A DNA stretch of 64,000 nucleotides, from the NCBI RefSeq assembly GCF_002886185.1, contig NZ_KZ614146.1, positions 1,284,920-1,348,919 of the forward strand. Direction: 5' to 3'. A program made the position numbers and the translations under genes. Positions within the stretch are counted from its first letter, which is position 1; every line of letters begins with the position of its first letter. A model generated the notes under the pieces. It did no database searches. It saw nothing but the letters and a program-made list of their open reading frames with translations, and was not told where the DNA came from. This document shows positions 17,566 to 27,289 of this stretch, one piece after another. Origin of the DNA: Salipaludibacillus neizhouensis (GTDB lineage Bacteria; Bacillota; Bacilli; Bacillales; Salisediminibacteriaceae).

Positions 17566-18546
17566 ATGGGTGACTCATCGATAAAAAAGCAAAGGGAGTC
17601 AAACCTTTCAATTAATACAAATGTATTGAATAAGAAGAAAAATCTTATTAGTAGATATTTAGATAATATTAAAAAAAACTGGATGCTTTATCTAATGATC
17701 GTTCCAGGGCTGTTATATTATATTATCTTTAAGTATGTCCCATTGTTTGGAAGCGTTATCGCATTTCAAGATTATCAAATTTTTAGTGGGATTTTAGATA
17801 GTCCTTGGGTTTGGTTGGATAATTTTAAGTATATATTTTCCTATCAAGATTTCTATCAAGTGTTAAGGAACACTGTCATGATTGCTTTTTATCAGCTGAT
17901 TTTTGGGTTCCCAGCTCCAATTATTTTAGCATTGTTATTTAATGAAGTACGATTAATGTTTCTTAAAAGAACAGTTCAAAGCTTGTTTTATCTCCCTCAT
18001 TTTTTATCTTGGGTAGTAGTAGGAGGAATTGTTTTTGAATTGTTGGCTTTAGAAGGAATTGTTAATGCCATTCGCGAGTTATTTGGTGCAGCACCAATTC
18101 TGTTTATGCAGGAAGAGAGTTATTTTCGTACAATTGTTGTCATCTCAGGAATATGGAAAAGTGTTGGATGGGGAACAATCATCTATTTAGCTGCAATTAC
18201 GGGAATTAACCCAAGTTTATATGAAGCAGCAGTAATTGACGGTGCGAATCGTTGGAAACAAATAAGATATATCACCTTACCATTGTTATTCCCAACTATT
18301 TTAATTCTATTTTTACTGAACATTGGTAATTTCTTAGAGCTTGGATTCGATCAAATCTTTAACTTACTAACTCCGATGACATATTCAGTAGGGGATATTA
18401 TTGAAACATATGTTTATCGAGCAGGGGTACTTCAAGGACAGTTTAGTGTAACAACGGCAATTGGTTTATTCCAATCAGTTATTGGCTTTATGTTGCTTTG
18501 GATTTTTAATAGGCTTGCTAGAAAATCAGAACAGGGGTTATGGTAA
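17566..18546 (+). CDS. yteP: Carbohydrate ABC transporter permease, LplB/YteP type
   Basis: 326 residues; the ATG follows GGGGGAGGGTAGGG. Six membrane helices in a BPD_transp_1 fold are preceded by ~35 basic residues. The EAA loop 'EAAVIDGANRWKQIRYITLP' (~219-238) contacts an ATPase that is not encoded here; this class usually shares MsmX-type ATPases encoded elsewhere. 'YFRTIVVISGIWKSVGWGT' is typical of LplB. With the next two genes it forms an importer for oligogalacturonides, most like YteP-YtcP-YtcQ of B. subtilis. Its stop overlaps the next start. Confidence 0.87.
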   Translation: MGDSSIKKQRESNLSINTNVLNKKKNLISRYLDNIKKNWMLYLMIVPGLLYYIIFKYVPLFGSVIAFQDYQIFSGILDSPWVWLDNFKYIFSYQDFYQVLRNTVMIAFYQLIFGFPAPIILALLFNEVRLMFLKRTVQSLFYLPHFLSWVVVGGIVFELLALEGIVNAIRELFGAAPILFMQEESYFRTIVVISGIWKSVGWGTIIYLAAITGINPSLYEAAVIDGANRWKQIRYITLPLLFPTILILFLLNIGNFLELGFDQIFNLLTPMTYSVGDIIETYVYRAGVLQGQFSVTTAIGLFQSVIGFMLLWIFNRLARKSEQGLW

Positions 18547-19415
18547 TGAAAAAATCATTGGGAGAAAAATGCTTTCAATTCTTTAACTATACTTTTCTTA
18601 TTGTCATTTCAGCAACAATGATTCTGCCTTTGCTACAACTGTTAGCAGTTTCCTTTAGTTCTCCAATCGCTGCTGAATCAAAACAGGTATTCCTGTTCCC
18701 AGTGGAATTTACCTTAGCTACATGGAAACATATCCTTCAAAATGATGTGCTTTGGAGATCTTTTGGAGTGACGATTTTCATTACAGTTGTTGGGACAATT
18801 TTAAGTATGTTATTTACAGTCTTAACAGCATTTCCATTGTCTAGAAAAGAATTTCTCCCCAAAAAGCCGATCATGCTTGCGATTGTCATCACGATGATTT
18901 TTAATGCACCAATGATTCCATATTTCCTAACTGTTAGAGAACTCGGATTGATGGATTCAATATGGGCACTAATTATTCCAGGATTAATTAGTACCTTCAA
19001 TATGATCATCGTAAGGACCTTTTTCATGGGAATACCAAGTGAACTAGATGATGCAGCAAAAATAGACGGATGTAATGATTTTCGTATATTATTTCAGATC
19101 TATATTCCTTTATCGAAGCCTGTACTTGCAACAATTGGCTTGTTTTATGCGGTTGGTTTCTGGAATACGTTTCAAAGTGCAGTACTGTTTATACGTGACC
19201 AAACTTTATGGCCATTACAGATGAGACTTCGTGGATATTTCACATCACCAGAAGCTCTTGCTGAGGTCAATTTAATTACGGGTGACTTTGATTTCAATAC
19301 AATAACTTTGAAAGCGGCAACAATTATTTTTGCTACGGTACCAATTGTCTTGGTGTATCCATTCTTACAAAAATATTTTGTCAAAGGTGCTGTACTTGGA
19401 TCAATCAAGGAATGA
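18546..19415 (+). CDS. ytcP: Carbohydrate ABC transporter permease, LplC/YtcP type
   Basis: About 289 residues. The ATG at 18546 shares bases with the upstream stop (TAATG), favouring translational coupling; an ATG at 18540 is the alternative. Six membrane helices. The EAA-like loop is 'LDDAAKIDGCNDFRILFQIY' (~168-187). The C-terminus 'FLQKYFVKGAVLGSIKE' is characteristic of the LplC/YtcP branch. Partner of the preceding permease in the heterodimeric channel. Confidence 0.88.
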   Translation: MKKSLGEKCFQFFNYTFLIVISATMILPLLQLLAVSFSSPIAAESKQVFLFPVEFTLATWKHILQNDVLWRSFGVTIFITVVGTILSMLFTVLTAFPLSRKEFLPKKPIMLAIVITMIFNAPMIPYFLTVRELGLMDSIWALIIPGLISTFNMIIVRTFFMGIPSELDDAAKIDGCNDFRILFQIYIPLSKPVLATIGLFYAVGFWNTFQSAVLFIRDQTLWPLQMRLRGYFTSPEALAEVNLITGDFDFNTITLKAATIIFATVPIVLVYPFLQKYFVKGAVLGSIKE

Positions 19416-19483
19416 GTCGATTAAACCGAAAATCGGTTTGATAGTAAAGATAGTTATTATGAAAAAACAAAGGGGGATTTTGA

Positions 19484-21031
19484 ATGTTTAATAGTAGTAG
19501 AAAGCCATTTTTACTCATGTTTTTTACCTTGATGCTTGTTATTGGTATTCTAGTTGGTTGTTCTAGCAATAATGAAGTGGATAGTGAGTCAGGAGTTTCT
19601 GATGACGATTCATCAGAAGAAGTTAGTAAAGTAAAAGTGTTTAAAAGCCATCTGTCTAAAGGAACTCTTCCTGGTCCTGACGATCCGCATGTTCAACAAG
19701 TATTGGAAGATACAGGCGTTCAATATGAATTGATGTCCGAACCTGCTGGAGCGGATCCAGCTGAATACTTAAATTTAATGTTTGCATCTGAAGAATATCC
19801 GGATATCTTCCGCCCAATTGGTAAATTTGACCAAACCCTAATAAGTCAAGGTGCAGCACTGCCATTGGATGATCTACTCCCGAAATATGCACCAAATGTG
19901 TGGAAAAACATTCCTAAAGAGGCATGGGATGTCGTACGATCTGCTACACCCGATGGGAAAATCTATTATGTTCCAAAGGTATACCTAGTTCCAGAACGTG
20001 CTGCATTAATTCGTCAAGACTGGATTGATGCAGTAGGTATGGATATGCCTGAAACAGTTGAGGAATATAAAGAGCTATTAAGAGCATTTCGTGATGATGA
20101 CCCAAATGGTAATGGAAAACAGGATGAACTTCCTACATCAGGAAGGGAATTTGGTAAATGGATGGATCACTTATTTTCGATCTATGGAGTAGCAATGTGG
20201 GAAGGTGAACCTGAATGGGATATTTATGAAGGTGAAATTCAATATGCTGGTGTTTCCAAAAATATGAAGGCATCTATTTCATTTATCCGTGATTTATATG
20301 AAGAAAAACTACTAGACAATGAAACCTTTTTAAATAAAGGTGAGGTTTGGACAGCGAAAATTAATACTAACTTAGTAGGCAGTTGGTATCATTTACCGGC
20401 TAACTTACGTGATCGTCACAACGCAATGCTTGAAGGAGCACCTGAAGCAAATGTTGTTGGAATGCCACTTCCAAAAGCAGAAGGATTTGAAGGGTATATC
20501 ACTCAAAAAAGCATGGGAGAACCAGAATGGATGATTCCTGCTGCATCTGAGAAAAATGCTGCCTCAGCTTTAAAATTACTAGACTACTTCTATGATACGG
20601 CAAATAACGATTTTATCAGATATGGGATTGAGGGAGCACAACATAAAGTAGAAAATGGGGAAAAGATATTGATTCCTCCAACCGATGAAACACCTATCGC
20701 ATTAGGAATGAGAAATTTAGTAACGAAAGAAGATATGGAGAATCGTATTGATGAAACGATGGAAGAATATCAAATCGAAATGGTTAAGGATATATTTGAG
20801 ATAAGTACTGCAGATGCTCGAAGAATCGAAGGAGACGGTTTACCATCGACTGTTTACGAAGGATTTCCAGATATTCAATCGCACAAACTATTCCAAGAAT
20901 ATTTAACGAAAATTGTTATTGGTGAATGGCCAATCGATAAGTTCGATGAGTTTGTGGATAGATGGTATCAAGCTGGTGGAGATAAAGTTACTGAAAGAGT
21001 GCAAGAATGGCATGAAAGAGTAAATGAATAA
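19484..21031 (+). CDS. ytcQ: Extracellular solute-binding lipoprotein, LplA/YtcQ type
   Basis: 515 residues; the ATG follows AAAGGGGGATTTTGA. The N-terminal lipoprotein signal ends in the lipobox L-V-G-C with Cys26 as the lipidated residue, followed by an acidic linker. The mature part has 'EYLNLMFASEEYPDIFRPIG' and 'DDDPNGNGKQDELPTSG', the Ca-loop-like segment common in LplA/YtcQ binding proteins. It should capture unsaturated rhamnogalacturonan oligosaccharides for the YteP/YtcP channel. The order permease-permease-binding protein is standard for this group. Confidence 0.88.
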   Translation: MFNSSRKPFLLMFFTLMLVIGILVGCSSNNEVDSESGVSDDDSSEEVSKVKVFKSHLSKGTLPGPDDPHVQQVLEDTGVQYELMSEPAGADPAEYLNLMFASEEYPDIFRPIGKFDQTLISQGAALPLDDLLPKYAPNVWKNIPKEAWDVVRSATPDGKIYYVPKVYLVPERAALIRQDWIDAVGMDMPETVEEYKELLRAFRDDDPNGNGKQDELPTSGREFGKWMDHLFSIYGVAMWEGEPEWDIYEGEIQYAGVSKNMKASISFIRDLYEEKLLDNETFLNKGEVWTAKINTNLVGSWYHLPANLRDRHNAMLEGAPEANVVGMPLPKAEGFEGYITQKSMGEPEWMIPAASEKNAASALKLLDYFYDTANNDFIRYGIEGAQHKVENGEKILIPPTDETPIALGMRNLVTKEDMENRIDETMEEYQIEMVKDIFEISTADARRIEGDGLPSTVYEGFPDIQSHKLFQEYLTKIVIGEWPIDKFDEFVDRWYQAGGDKVTERVQEWHERVNE

Positions 21032-21091
21032 TAGCTAATTGAAAGAATTTCATAAGTCATCTTTGTATATAGATTTTCGAACATTCTTAAT

Positions 21092-21217
21092 GATCTCCAT
21101 TTCAGACGGACGCTTTCCGTGGGGCTCGTCTTCAACTAATTCTTCCTCCGAGAATCTCCGTCAGAATGGATTTTCAGACTTCGCTGATCCCACAGGAGTC
21201 GCCGTCTTACACTTCAA
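21092..21217. repeat. Dispersed Bacillaceae GC-rich repeat inside the operon
   Basis: GACGGACGCTTTCCGTGGGG at the left and CCCACAGGAGTCGCCGTC at the right are imperfect inverted ends (GACGG / CCGTC) around a middle with further short complementarity. Similar elements with 'CTTTCCGTGGG...CACAGGAGTCGCC' are scattered in many Bacillaceae (from memory). It interrupts the 375-bp gap between the binding protein and the oxidoreductase. No second copy is in this window. Confidence 0.75.
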
Positions 21218-21406
21218 TCATTCTTTTTTACGAACATTGATATCGGTATTTGTTCAAACGTTCGTTAAAATAGCTGAAAAATTGTATTATGAAATTGATT
21301 CAATTAATAAGTTTAACAGAAGTTGTTGCTCAAAAATGTGATTTTTGAGCAACTCTCATTTCAATTTTCTATAGGAAACGAGAATCCATGGAAAGGATTG
21401 AATCTA

Positions 21407-22723
21407 ATGAAGAAAAGATATGCTATTTGTGGCCTAAGTGGGAGAGCTCTAGGTATGTTTGCTAAGCCGATTACCACTACATTTTCTGAAAGTTGTGAAA
21501 TAGTTGGGTTATTAGATCGTGATTCTAAACGATTTGAATTATTTGAAACTAGATTCCCGGATCTAACTCCTGTAGAAACGTATGGAGAATCGGAATTCGA
21601 TCGAATGGTTGATGAAACAAAGCCAGATGTAATCATTGTTGCAGGACGTGATGATAGTCATGCGAAGTATATAATTGCTGCCCTCCGGCGTGATCTTGAT
21701 GTCATTACAGAAAAGCCAATGGTCACTACAGGTGAGGATTGTAGAAAAGTTTTAGATGCTGAGCAAGCTAGTAAAGGAAAGGTAACGGTTACCTTCAATT
21801 ACAGATATGCACCAATTCATACAAAGATTAAAGAAATAATTATGGAAGGAAAGTTAGGAAGAGTTACCTCTATTGATTTGAATTGGTATCTAGATACACA
21901 TCATGGATCAAGTTATTTCAAAAGGTGGAACAGGTTAAGGGAACTCTCTGGTGGACTATCAATTCATAAAAGCACACACCATTTTGATTTGGTCAATTGG
22001 TGGATAGACCAAAGGCCTGTTGAGGTTTTTGCATATGGGGCTCTTAATTACTATGGTCCAGATAGCGAATGGAATCCTAGTAAAGAGGATGGTAGGCATT
22101 GCGAAACTTGTATGCATACGGAGGACTGTGCCTATTACTCTAGGTGGAACTCGAGGAAGGAGCGGTTTCAAGTTCCAGATGATCACCTTGAATCACTTGA
22201 AGAGGGTAAAAAGTACCCTTATACAAACTATCGACCTGATCAATGTATTTTTGATTCAGAAATAAATATCGAGGACACATATTCAGCAACTATAAAGTAC
22301 AATCGAGGGGCATTACTTAGCTACTCTGTTAATTTTTCACTACCATATGAGGGCTATCGTCTTGCAATCAATGGAACAAAGGGTAGGTTGGAAACAGTTG
22401 AATACCATGCACCAGGTCGGACCCCATTTCCTACACCGAAACAAACAATCGATTATTTTCCACTATTTGGTTCGAAGGAAACGATCCATGTTGTGCACCG
22501 CGAAGGAAGTCATGGGGGAGGAGATCCGCTACTTCTAGAGGATCTTTTTATGGGAGAGGATCGTCGGAGACCCTACAAAAAATTATCTGGAGCACTTGAC
22601 GGAGCATATTCTGTATCAACCGGTGAGGCTGTTTGGAAATCAGTAAAAGAGCACCGTCCAATCACGATCGACGAAGTTCTTGCAAAACAACAGGATTACA
22701 CATCAAGTGGGGAGATGAATTGA
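21407..22723 (+). CDS. Gfo/Idh/MocA-family oxidoreductase
   Basis: 438 residues from the ATG at 21407 with AAAGGATTG upstream; an earlier in-frame start at 21323 lacks a site and adds an unlikely leader. Rossmann N-terminus: 'KRYAICGLSGRALGMFAKPI'. Catalytic-type 'DVITEKPMVTT' (E-K-P) at ~100. A C-terminal alpha/beta domain has 'SGGLSIHKSTHHFDLVNWWI'. A cysteine cluster 'HCETCMHTEDCAYYS' (~230-245) could bind a metal and is unusual for the family. Likely an NAD(P)-dependent sugar dehydrogenase in pectin-sugar metabolism. It overlaps the next gene's start region. Confidence 0.85.
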   Translation: MKKRYAICGLSGRALGMFAKPITTTFSESCEIVGLLDRDSKRFELFETRFPDLTPVETYGESEFDRMVDETKPDVIIVAGRDDSHAKYIIAALRRDLDVITEKPMVTTGEDCRKVLDAEQASKGKVTVTFNYRYAPIHTKIKEIIMEGKLGRVTSIDLNWYLDTHHGSSYFKRWNRLRELSGGLSIHKSTHHFDLVNWWIDQRPVEVFAYGALNYYGPDSEWNPSKEDGRHCETCMHTEDCAYYSRWNSRKERFQVPDDHLESLEEGKKYPYTNYRPDQCIFDSEINIEDTYSATIKYNRGALLSYSVNFSLPYEGYRLAINGTKGRLETVEYHAPGRTPFPTPKQTIDYFPLFGSKETIHVVHREGSHGGGDPLLLEDLFMGEDRRRPYKKLSGALDGAYSVSTGEAVWKSVKEHRPITIDEVLAKQQDYTSSGEMN

Positions 22724-22724
22724 A

Positions 22725-24881
22725 TTGAACCATTTTAATCATTTCTCTCCAGAAGAAAGCATGTCTTTTCAGCATAAAATGGAGGATGTTCTTACTACAA
22801 TTGCTCAACGCTACATTGGAGCAAACCCCTCCAGACCTCCTAATTATCGGGTAACGAGAAAAAGTGCTATCAAGAAAATGGAGAATCACCGTTATGTTTT
22901 TCCTGCTGTAAAGATGTTTCCAGGGATACAAAATGGCCAAAAAATATATGCATGGGCTAAGCTGTGGGTTGTAGAGGAACACTCCTTTCCTTTTCTGCTT
23001 ACATGCTTAGGACCTGTTCGCTTATATCATAATGGTGTTAAAAGATTTGGGTCAACGAGTGAAGAGGAATCCACCGATGTAGATAGTAAACTTTCATTAG
23101 ATTTAGTCAAAGGTTGGAACCATTTTGTCCTTGAAATTGAAAAAGGAGAGCATGGATGTGGAGCTGTTTTTGGTACAGGAAACCGTAAAAATGTCCCTTA
23201 TCACTTTTTAGCCCCTTCTTTTGAAAGGGCAGGAGAGGAAGGTTGGATTTATACTGAACCGATGGAGGAATCCCTTGATCAAATTCCTTCTTTGACATGT
23301 AGAGAATATTCAACAGGCTGTAACTGGCTTCCAAAAATAACCTCTTTGCCGAAAAAGGCTGACCAATTTTCACATTTATATGGGTCGAAAAAAGGATATG
23401 TGGCTTATGCTTGGACAAAGATAGAAAGTTATAGCCTAGAGCCTCTTGTTCTTAAAGGAACAACAACTGGTCCAATACAACTGCTTCTTAATGGTCAAGA
23501 TTTATTTCAGCAAAATAATCTTGGTGAATTAGAGGTCATTATAAAAGTACCAATTGGATTACATGACTTGGTTGTTATTAGTGAAAGTGGTCAACAGAAC
23601 TGGGGATTTACTTTAGAACTTCTCACAAGGAATGCTAGGTTATGGATTCCACATGAGGTAAAAGGGAGTTCGGATGCTTGGCTTTATTTAGGACCATTCT
23701 TAAATGATGAAAAGGTAATGATTTCTAACTATCAGTCAATGGATACTGTTGCTACAAACCAAGAAAATCAATCCTTTTTTTGGTGTACGGATCGAGGAGC
23801 GTATGTTCGACCCTTTCTCGAAAATCAGCTATTTGGCAAATGGAATTATCCTTTAGGTGTTACGATGTATGGTTTATTAGAAATAGCAAAAGAGTTGCAT
23901 AAACCTGATATGTTAGATTACGTACTAGACCATGTAGAATTAGCAACTTCTAGATATGATTATTCAGTATGGGACAAGAAACAATATGGTGCAGCCGGTA
24001 TTAACAATCAACTTTCTGATATTGATAGCCTTGATGATTGTGGCTCCTTCGCTGCCCTCATGATACTTGCAAATAATAATCGCCCATTAAAAGGAGCTAG
24101 GGAAACGGCAGATGTTATCGCCAATTATATAATGAATCAGCAAAGTCGCTTAGAGGATGGTGCATTCTATCGTGAAATTGGTGTATCACAAAAAATGAAT
24201 AAGACGATGTGGTGTGATGATATGTACATGAGTGTACCATTTTTTTGCAGATATGCTGAACTAATTAGTGACAGTAGCTATTTGGATGAGGCTGCCAGAC
24301 AGCTTCTACTATATAAGGGATACCTTTATATGGAAGAAGTCCAACTTATGTCACATGTCTATCATGTTAAACAGAAGAAACCTACTCAAACAACATGGGG
24401 AAGAGGAAATGGTTGGGTATTATTCTCTTTAACGGAGTTATTAAAAGTATTACCTGATGACCACGAGTTATATCCTCATATATTGACGTTTTATCTTCAA
24501 CTTGCGGAAGGATGTTTGAAGGTCCAAGGGGTTAATGGATTATGGCATCAGGTTTTAATTGATCCAGAATCTTACGAAGAATCCTCCTGTACATCTATGT
24601 TTATGTATGCTTTTGCTAATGGAGTTCGGTTCGGATGGATTGATGACAAAGAACAATATTTACAGGCTGTCATGTCAGGGTGGAAAGGGTTAACCGAGCG
24701 GGAAATCGATAAACAAGGCAATATTTATGGAGTATGTAAAGGATCAAGTTATTCGTTTTCAAATTATTATTATAAGCACGAGCTTCCATGGACAATGAAT
24801 GATACACATGGAATTGGTATTGTTTTATTAGCTGGAATTGAAACTATTAGGATGATTAGAAACCAAGAAAAACACTGTTAA
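22725..24881 (+). CDS. GH105-type unsaturated uronyl hydrolase with large N-terminal extension
   Basis: 718 residues from a TTG directly after the upstream stop, with GGGGAGATG ahead of it. The C-terminal ~370 residues are an (alpha/alpha)6 GH88/105 domain: 'MWCDDMYMSVPFFCRYAEL' (the second Asp position of YteR) and 'WGRGNGWVLFSL'. The ~345 N-terminal residues are beta-rich ('YAWAKLWVVEEHSFPFLL', 'GPVRLYHNGVKRFGS') and resemble sugar-binding sandwich modules, roughly doubling normal GH105 length. There is no signal peptide, so it acts in the cytoplasm on imported oligosaccharides, removing the terminal unsaturated galacturonate. Confidence 0.8.
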   Translation: MNHFNHFSPEESMSFQHKMEDVLTTIAQRYIGANPSRPPNYRVTRKSAIKKMENHRYVFPAVKMFPGIQNGQKIYAWAKLWVVEEHSFPFLLTCLGPVRLYHNGVKRFGSTSEEESTDVDSKLSLDLVKGWNHFVLEIEKGEHGCGAVFGTGNRKNVPYHFLAPSFERAGEEGWIYTEPMEESLDQIPSLTCREYSTGCNWLPKITSLPKKADQFSHLYGSKKGYVAYAWTKIESYSLEPLVLKGTTTGPIQLLLNGQDLFQQNNLGELEVIIKVPIGLHDLVVISESGQQNWGFTLELLTRNARLWIPHEVKGSSDAWLYLGPFLNDEKVMISNYQSMDTVATNQENQSFFWCTDRGAYVRPFLENQLFGKWNYPLGVTMYGLLEIAKELHKPDMLDYVLDHVELATSRYDYSVWDKKQYGAAGINNQLSDIDSLDDCGSFAALMILANNNRPLKGARETADVIANYIMNQQSRLEDGAFYREIGVSQKMNKTMWCDDMYMSVPFFCRYAELISDSSYLDEAARQLLLYKGYLYMEEVQLMSHVYHVKQKKPTQTTWGRGNGWVLFSLTELLKVLPDDHELYPHILTFYLQLAEGCLKVQGVNGLWHQVLIDPESYEESSCTSMFMYAFANGVRFGWIDDKEQYLQAVMSGWKGLTEREIDKQGNIYGVCKGSSYSFSNYYYKHELPWTMNDTHGIGIVLLAGIETIRMIRNQEKHC

Positions 24882-24953
24882 ACTCTAAAATTGTCGTAAC
24901 CTCCTCACGAAAATGAATATGTAGTATAATGCCAAAAAGGAGGTCGAAAAAGG

Positions 24954-27227
24954 ATGTTCAAATCATTTCAAAAATGGCTAAAATATTCATTGTTCAAAAC
25001 GGAGACGAGGTTGATTTTATTTTTAACGATGGCCGTTTTTTTTATCATTCTCATCGTGAGTATAACATCCTATCAAACTTCCAAGTCAGTGTTGCAGGAG
25101 GAGTTAAACGAACCACAGCAACAAATGCTACAAGTTAGTATGAACTTTATCGATAATCACATTATTGAAAGCGATAACATTGCAATTAAGGTTGCACTTA
25201 ACGAACATATTTATAAGTTTTTGAACAGCGATATACAGAATTCATATAACGATATTTCAGAGATTTATCAGCTGTTATCTACTTATATCAATAGTTCATC
25301 TCACATCAATAGTATTTACATATATGATATTAAACATGATAGTTTTGTTTCGATGCCCCAAGGATTTAGTTCACGTAAAACAACGTTTATCGATTCAAAT
25401 TGGGTAGGTATAGCTGACGAGTTCGGTGATGAAATGATGATTGTAAAAAAAAGAAACGTTCATGATGGAGAAAAACACAATCGTTCTGAAGTGACTTTGT
25501 TTAGAAAAATAATGATTCAAGGTGAATTCAAGGGAATAGTTGCTGTAAATCTTGGAAATAACGATTTATTTGAACCATTAACTCCACCAAAAATGTCTAA
25601 TTTAAGCAGTACTCGGTTTATTATCGATCAAAATAATGAAATTATTTATTCAACTTCTAGCAAAAAACTGGATTCTAAAGCAGTTGTGAGTTCAGTATCT
25701 GAATTAAATGACAAACATTTGGGAGATATCACCTATCATGACCGACAACTGCTTGTTAGCCAGAACATATCTCCACTGACGGGCTGGAAATATGTTTCTT
25801 TAGTACCTCAAGATAGTTTACTAGCAAAATCTAAAAAAGTCGGTCATGTCGTTCTTTCAGTGTCGATTATCGCTTTGTTACTTGGTGGGGTTGCCATTTA
25901 TTATATCAACAACATTGCTTTTAGACCTATACGTCGAATGAAACAGCTATTTAATATTGGTAAACAAGACATGAACGACGATGATTTACTGCACTTAGAA
26001 AATCTTACAGGGGAATTACTTCATGATCATGCTCACATGATTCGGAAGGTAAGAGCTGAGGCAACGGCCAAGTTTTTTAGCGATATTTATAATGAAAATC
26101 TAACCAATACTAGAGAGATTAGTGAAAAATGCAAAGGGTATTTTCAAGAATCAGCAAATAACCCGTTTAAAGTCGCAATCATTTCTATTGATAATTTCTA
26201 TGAATGGTCATATCGGTATTCAGATTCAGATCATTCTCTCTTAAAATTTGCATTAGCGAATATAATAACAGAAATAGTAGAGCCACATTCACACAGCGAA
26301 TGTATCGACCTTGGAAAGGATAAGTTTGTGATTGTCCTTGATCCAAGTGAAGATGAAACACTGTTAGATGGAAAAATAAAGAAATCACTTTCCGATATTC
26401 ATAGAATACTAAGGTTTAGTATTTCAATCGGAATTAGTAATCAGAAATCTGATTTCGGAAGATTATTGGAGGCGGTTTTTGAAGCAGATACAGCCCTTGG
26501 AAACAGGTTATATACTGGATATGGAAGCATATTGAAATTTGAAGAATTAATGGAACAGGATATTCGGAAAATATCAATAAATGATCATGTTTTAGATCAA
26601 TTGACGGAAGCTATTGAAACTGGGGACAGGTTACGTTCTAGCAACTTAATTGATCATATTATTGGAGAGATTAAGAGAAGTAATTTGAATCCAGAGAAAG
26701 CGCTATCAATTATTAGGAGGATTGGTGAGAGATATCTTCGTTTTGGGCATAATGAGGATAAAGTGAATAGTAAAGAAAGAAATTTCTTTAATCAACTTCA
26801 CACGATTCACATCGATGATATTGCGGACTTTCTTAATTACCAGGCAAATGTATTGATCGAGGAATCTCAGTCATCAGTAATATGTAAAGAATCCCTATTA
26901 AATGAAAAAATGATCGATTATATGAAGGCGCATTTAAATGAGCCAATCGGTATAAAGGAAATTGTCGATGCAATTGGTATTAGTGTAAGCTTGGCAAGTG
27001 CAATTTTTAAGAAGGAGAAGAATGAAACGATTTACGGATATTTTACTAATTTGAGAATGAAGCGTGCTGCTGAATTATTGTTGCATACGGATAAAAAAAT
27101 TTCGGATATTGCTATAAAAGTTGGGTACCATCATGAAAATAGTTTTATTCGGGCATTTCGAAAATGCAATAATATTACACCGGGTAAATACAGGGAAGTG
27201 TTGAAGGCCAGGAAAGAAGTTATGTAA
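24954..27227 (+). CDS. Membrane-anchored AraC-family regulator (YtdP/YesN-like sensor)
   Basis: 757 residues; AAGGAGGTC lies 12 bases before the ATG. Helix 1 at ~19-44 ('LTMAVFFIILIVSITSY'), an extracellular sensor region to ~295, helix 2 at ~298-322 ('VVLSVSIIALLLGGVAIYYI'), then a cytoplasmic region and a C-terminal AraC double helix-turn-helix ('MKRAAELLLHTDKKISDIA', 'SFIRAFRKCNNITPGKYR'). The layout matches B. subtilis YtdP, proposed to sense pectin fragments outside the cell. It is the obvious regulator of this locus. Seventy bases separate it from the GH105 gene. Confidence 0.88.
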   Translation: MFKSFQKWLKYSLFKTETRLILFLTMAVFFIILIVSITSYQTSKSVLQEELNEPQQQMLQVSMNFIDNHIIESDNIAIKVALNEHIYKFLNSDIQNSYNDISEIYQLLSTYINSSSHINSIYIYDIKHDSFVSMPQGFSSRKTTFIDSNWVGIADEFGDEMMIVKKRNVHDGEKHNRSEVTLFRKIMIQGEFKGIVAVNLGNNDLFEPLTPPKMSNLSSTRFIIDQNNEIIYSTSSKKLDSKAVVSSVSELNDKHLGDITYHDRQLLVSQNISPLTGWKYVSLVPQDSLLAKSKKVGHVVLSVSIIALLLGGVAIYYINNIAFRPIRRMKQLFNIGKQDMNDDDLLHLENLTGELLHDHAHMIRKVRAEATAKFFSDIYNENLTNTREISEKCKGYFQESANNPFKVAIISIDNFYEWSYRYSDSDHSLLKFALANIITEIVEPHSHSECIDLGKDKFVIVLDPSEDETLLDGKIKKSLSDIHRILRFSISIGISNQKSDFGRLLEAVFEADTALGNRLYTGYGSILKFEELMEQDIRKISINDHVLDQLTEAIETGDRLRSSNLIDHIIGEIKRSNLNPEKALSIIRRIGERYLRFGHNEDKVNSKERNFFNQLHTIHIDDIADFLNYQANVLIEESQSSVICKESLLNEKMIDYMKAHLNEPIGIKEIVDAIGISVSLASAIFKKEKNETIYGYFTNLRMKRAAELLLHTDKKISDIAIKVGYHHENSFIRAFRKCNNITPGKYREVLKARKEVM

Positions 27228-27289
27228 TTAATTAGATACTTCACAGATTCATAAATTAGGTGATTTTAGTAAATTGGGGTGGAATAATA

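Noticed and set aside
19656..19895. Minus-strand frame inside the solute-binding protein gene
   Set aside because: Shadow frame of a strong lipoprotein gene.
21039..21341. 100-codon plus-strand frame after the binding protein gene
   Set aside because: It runs through the dispersed GC-rich repeat and has no domain; an artefact of the repeat.
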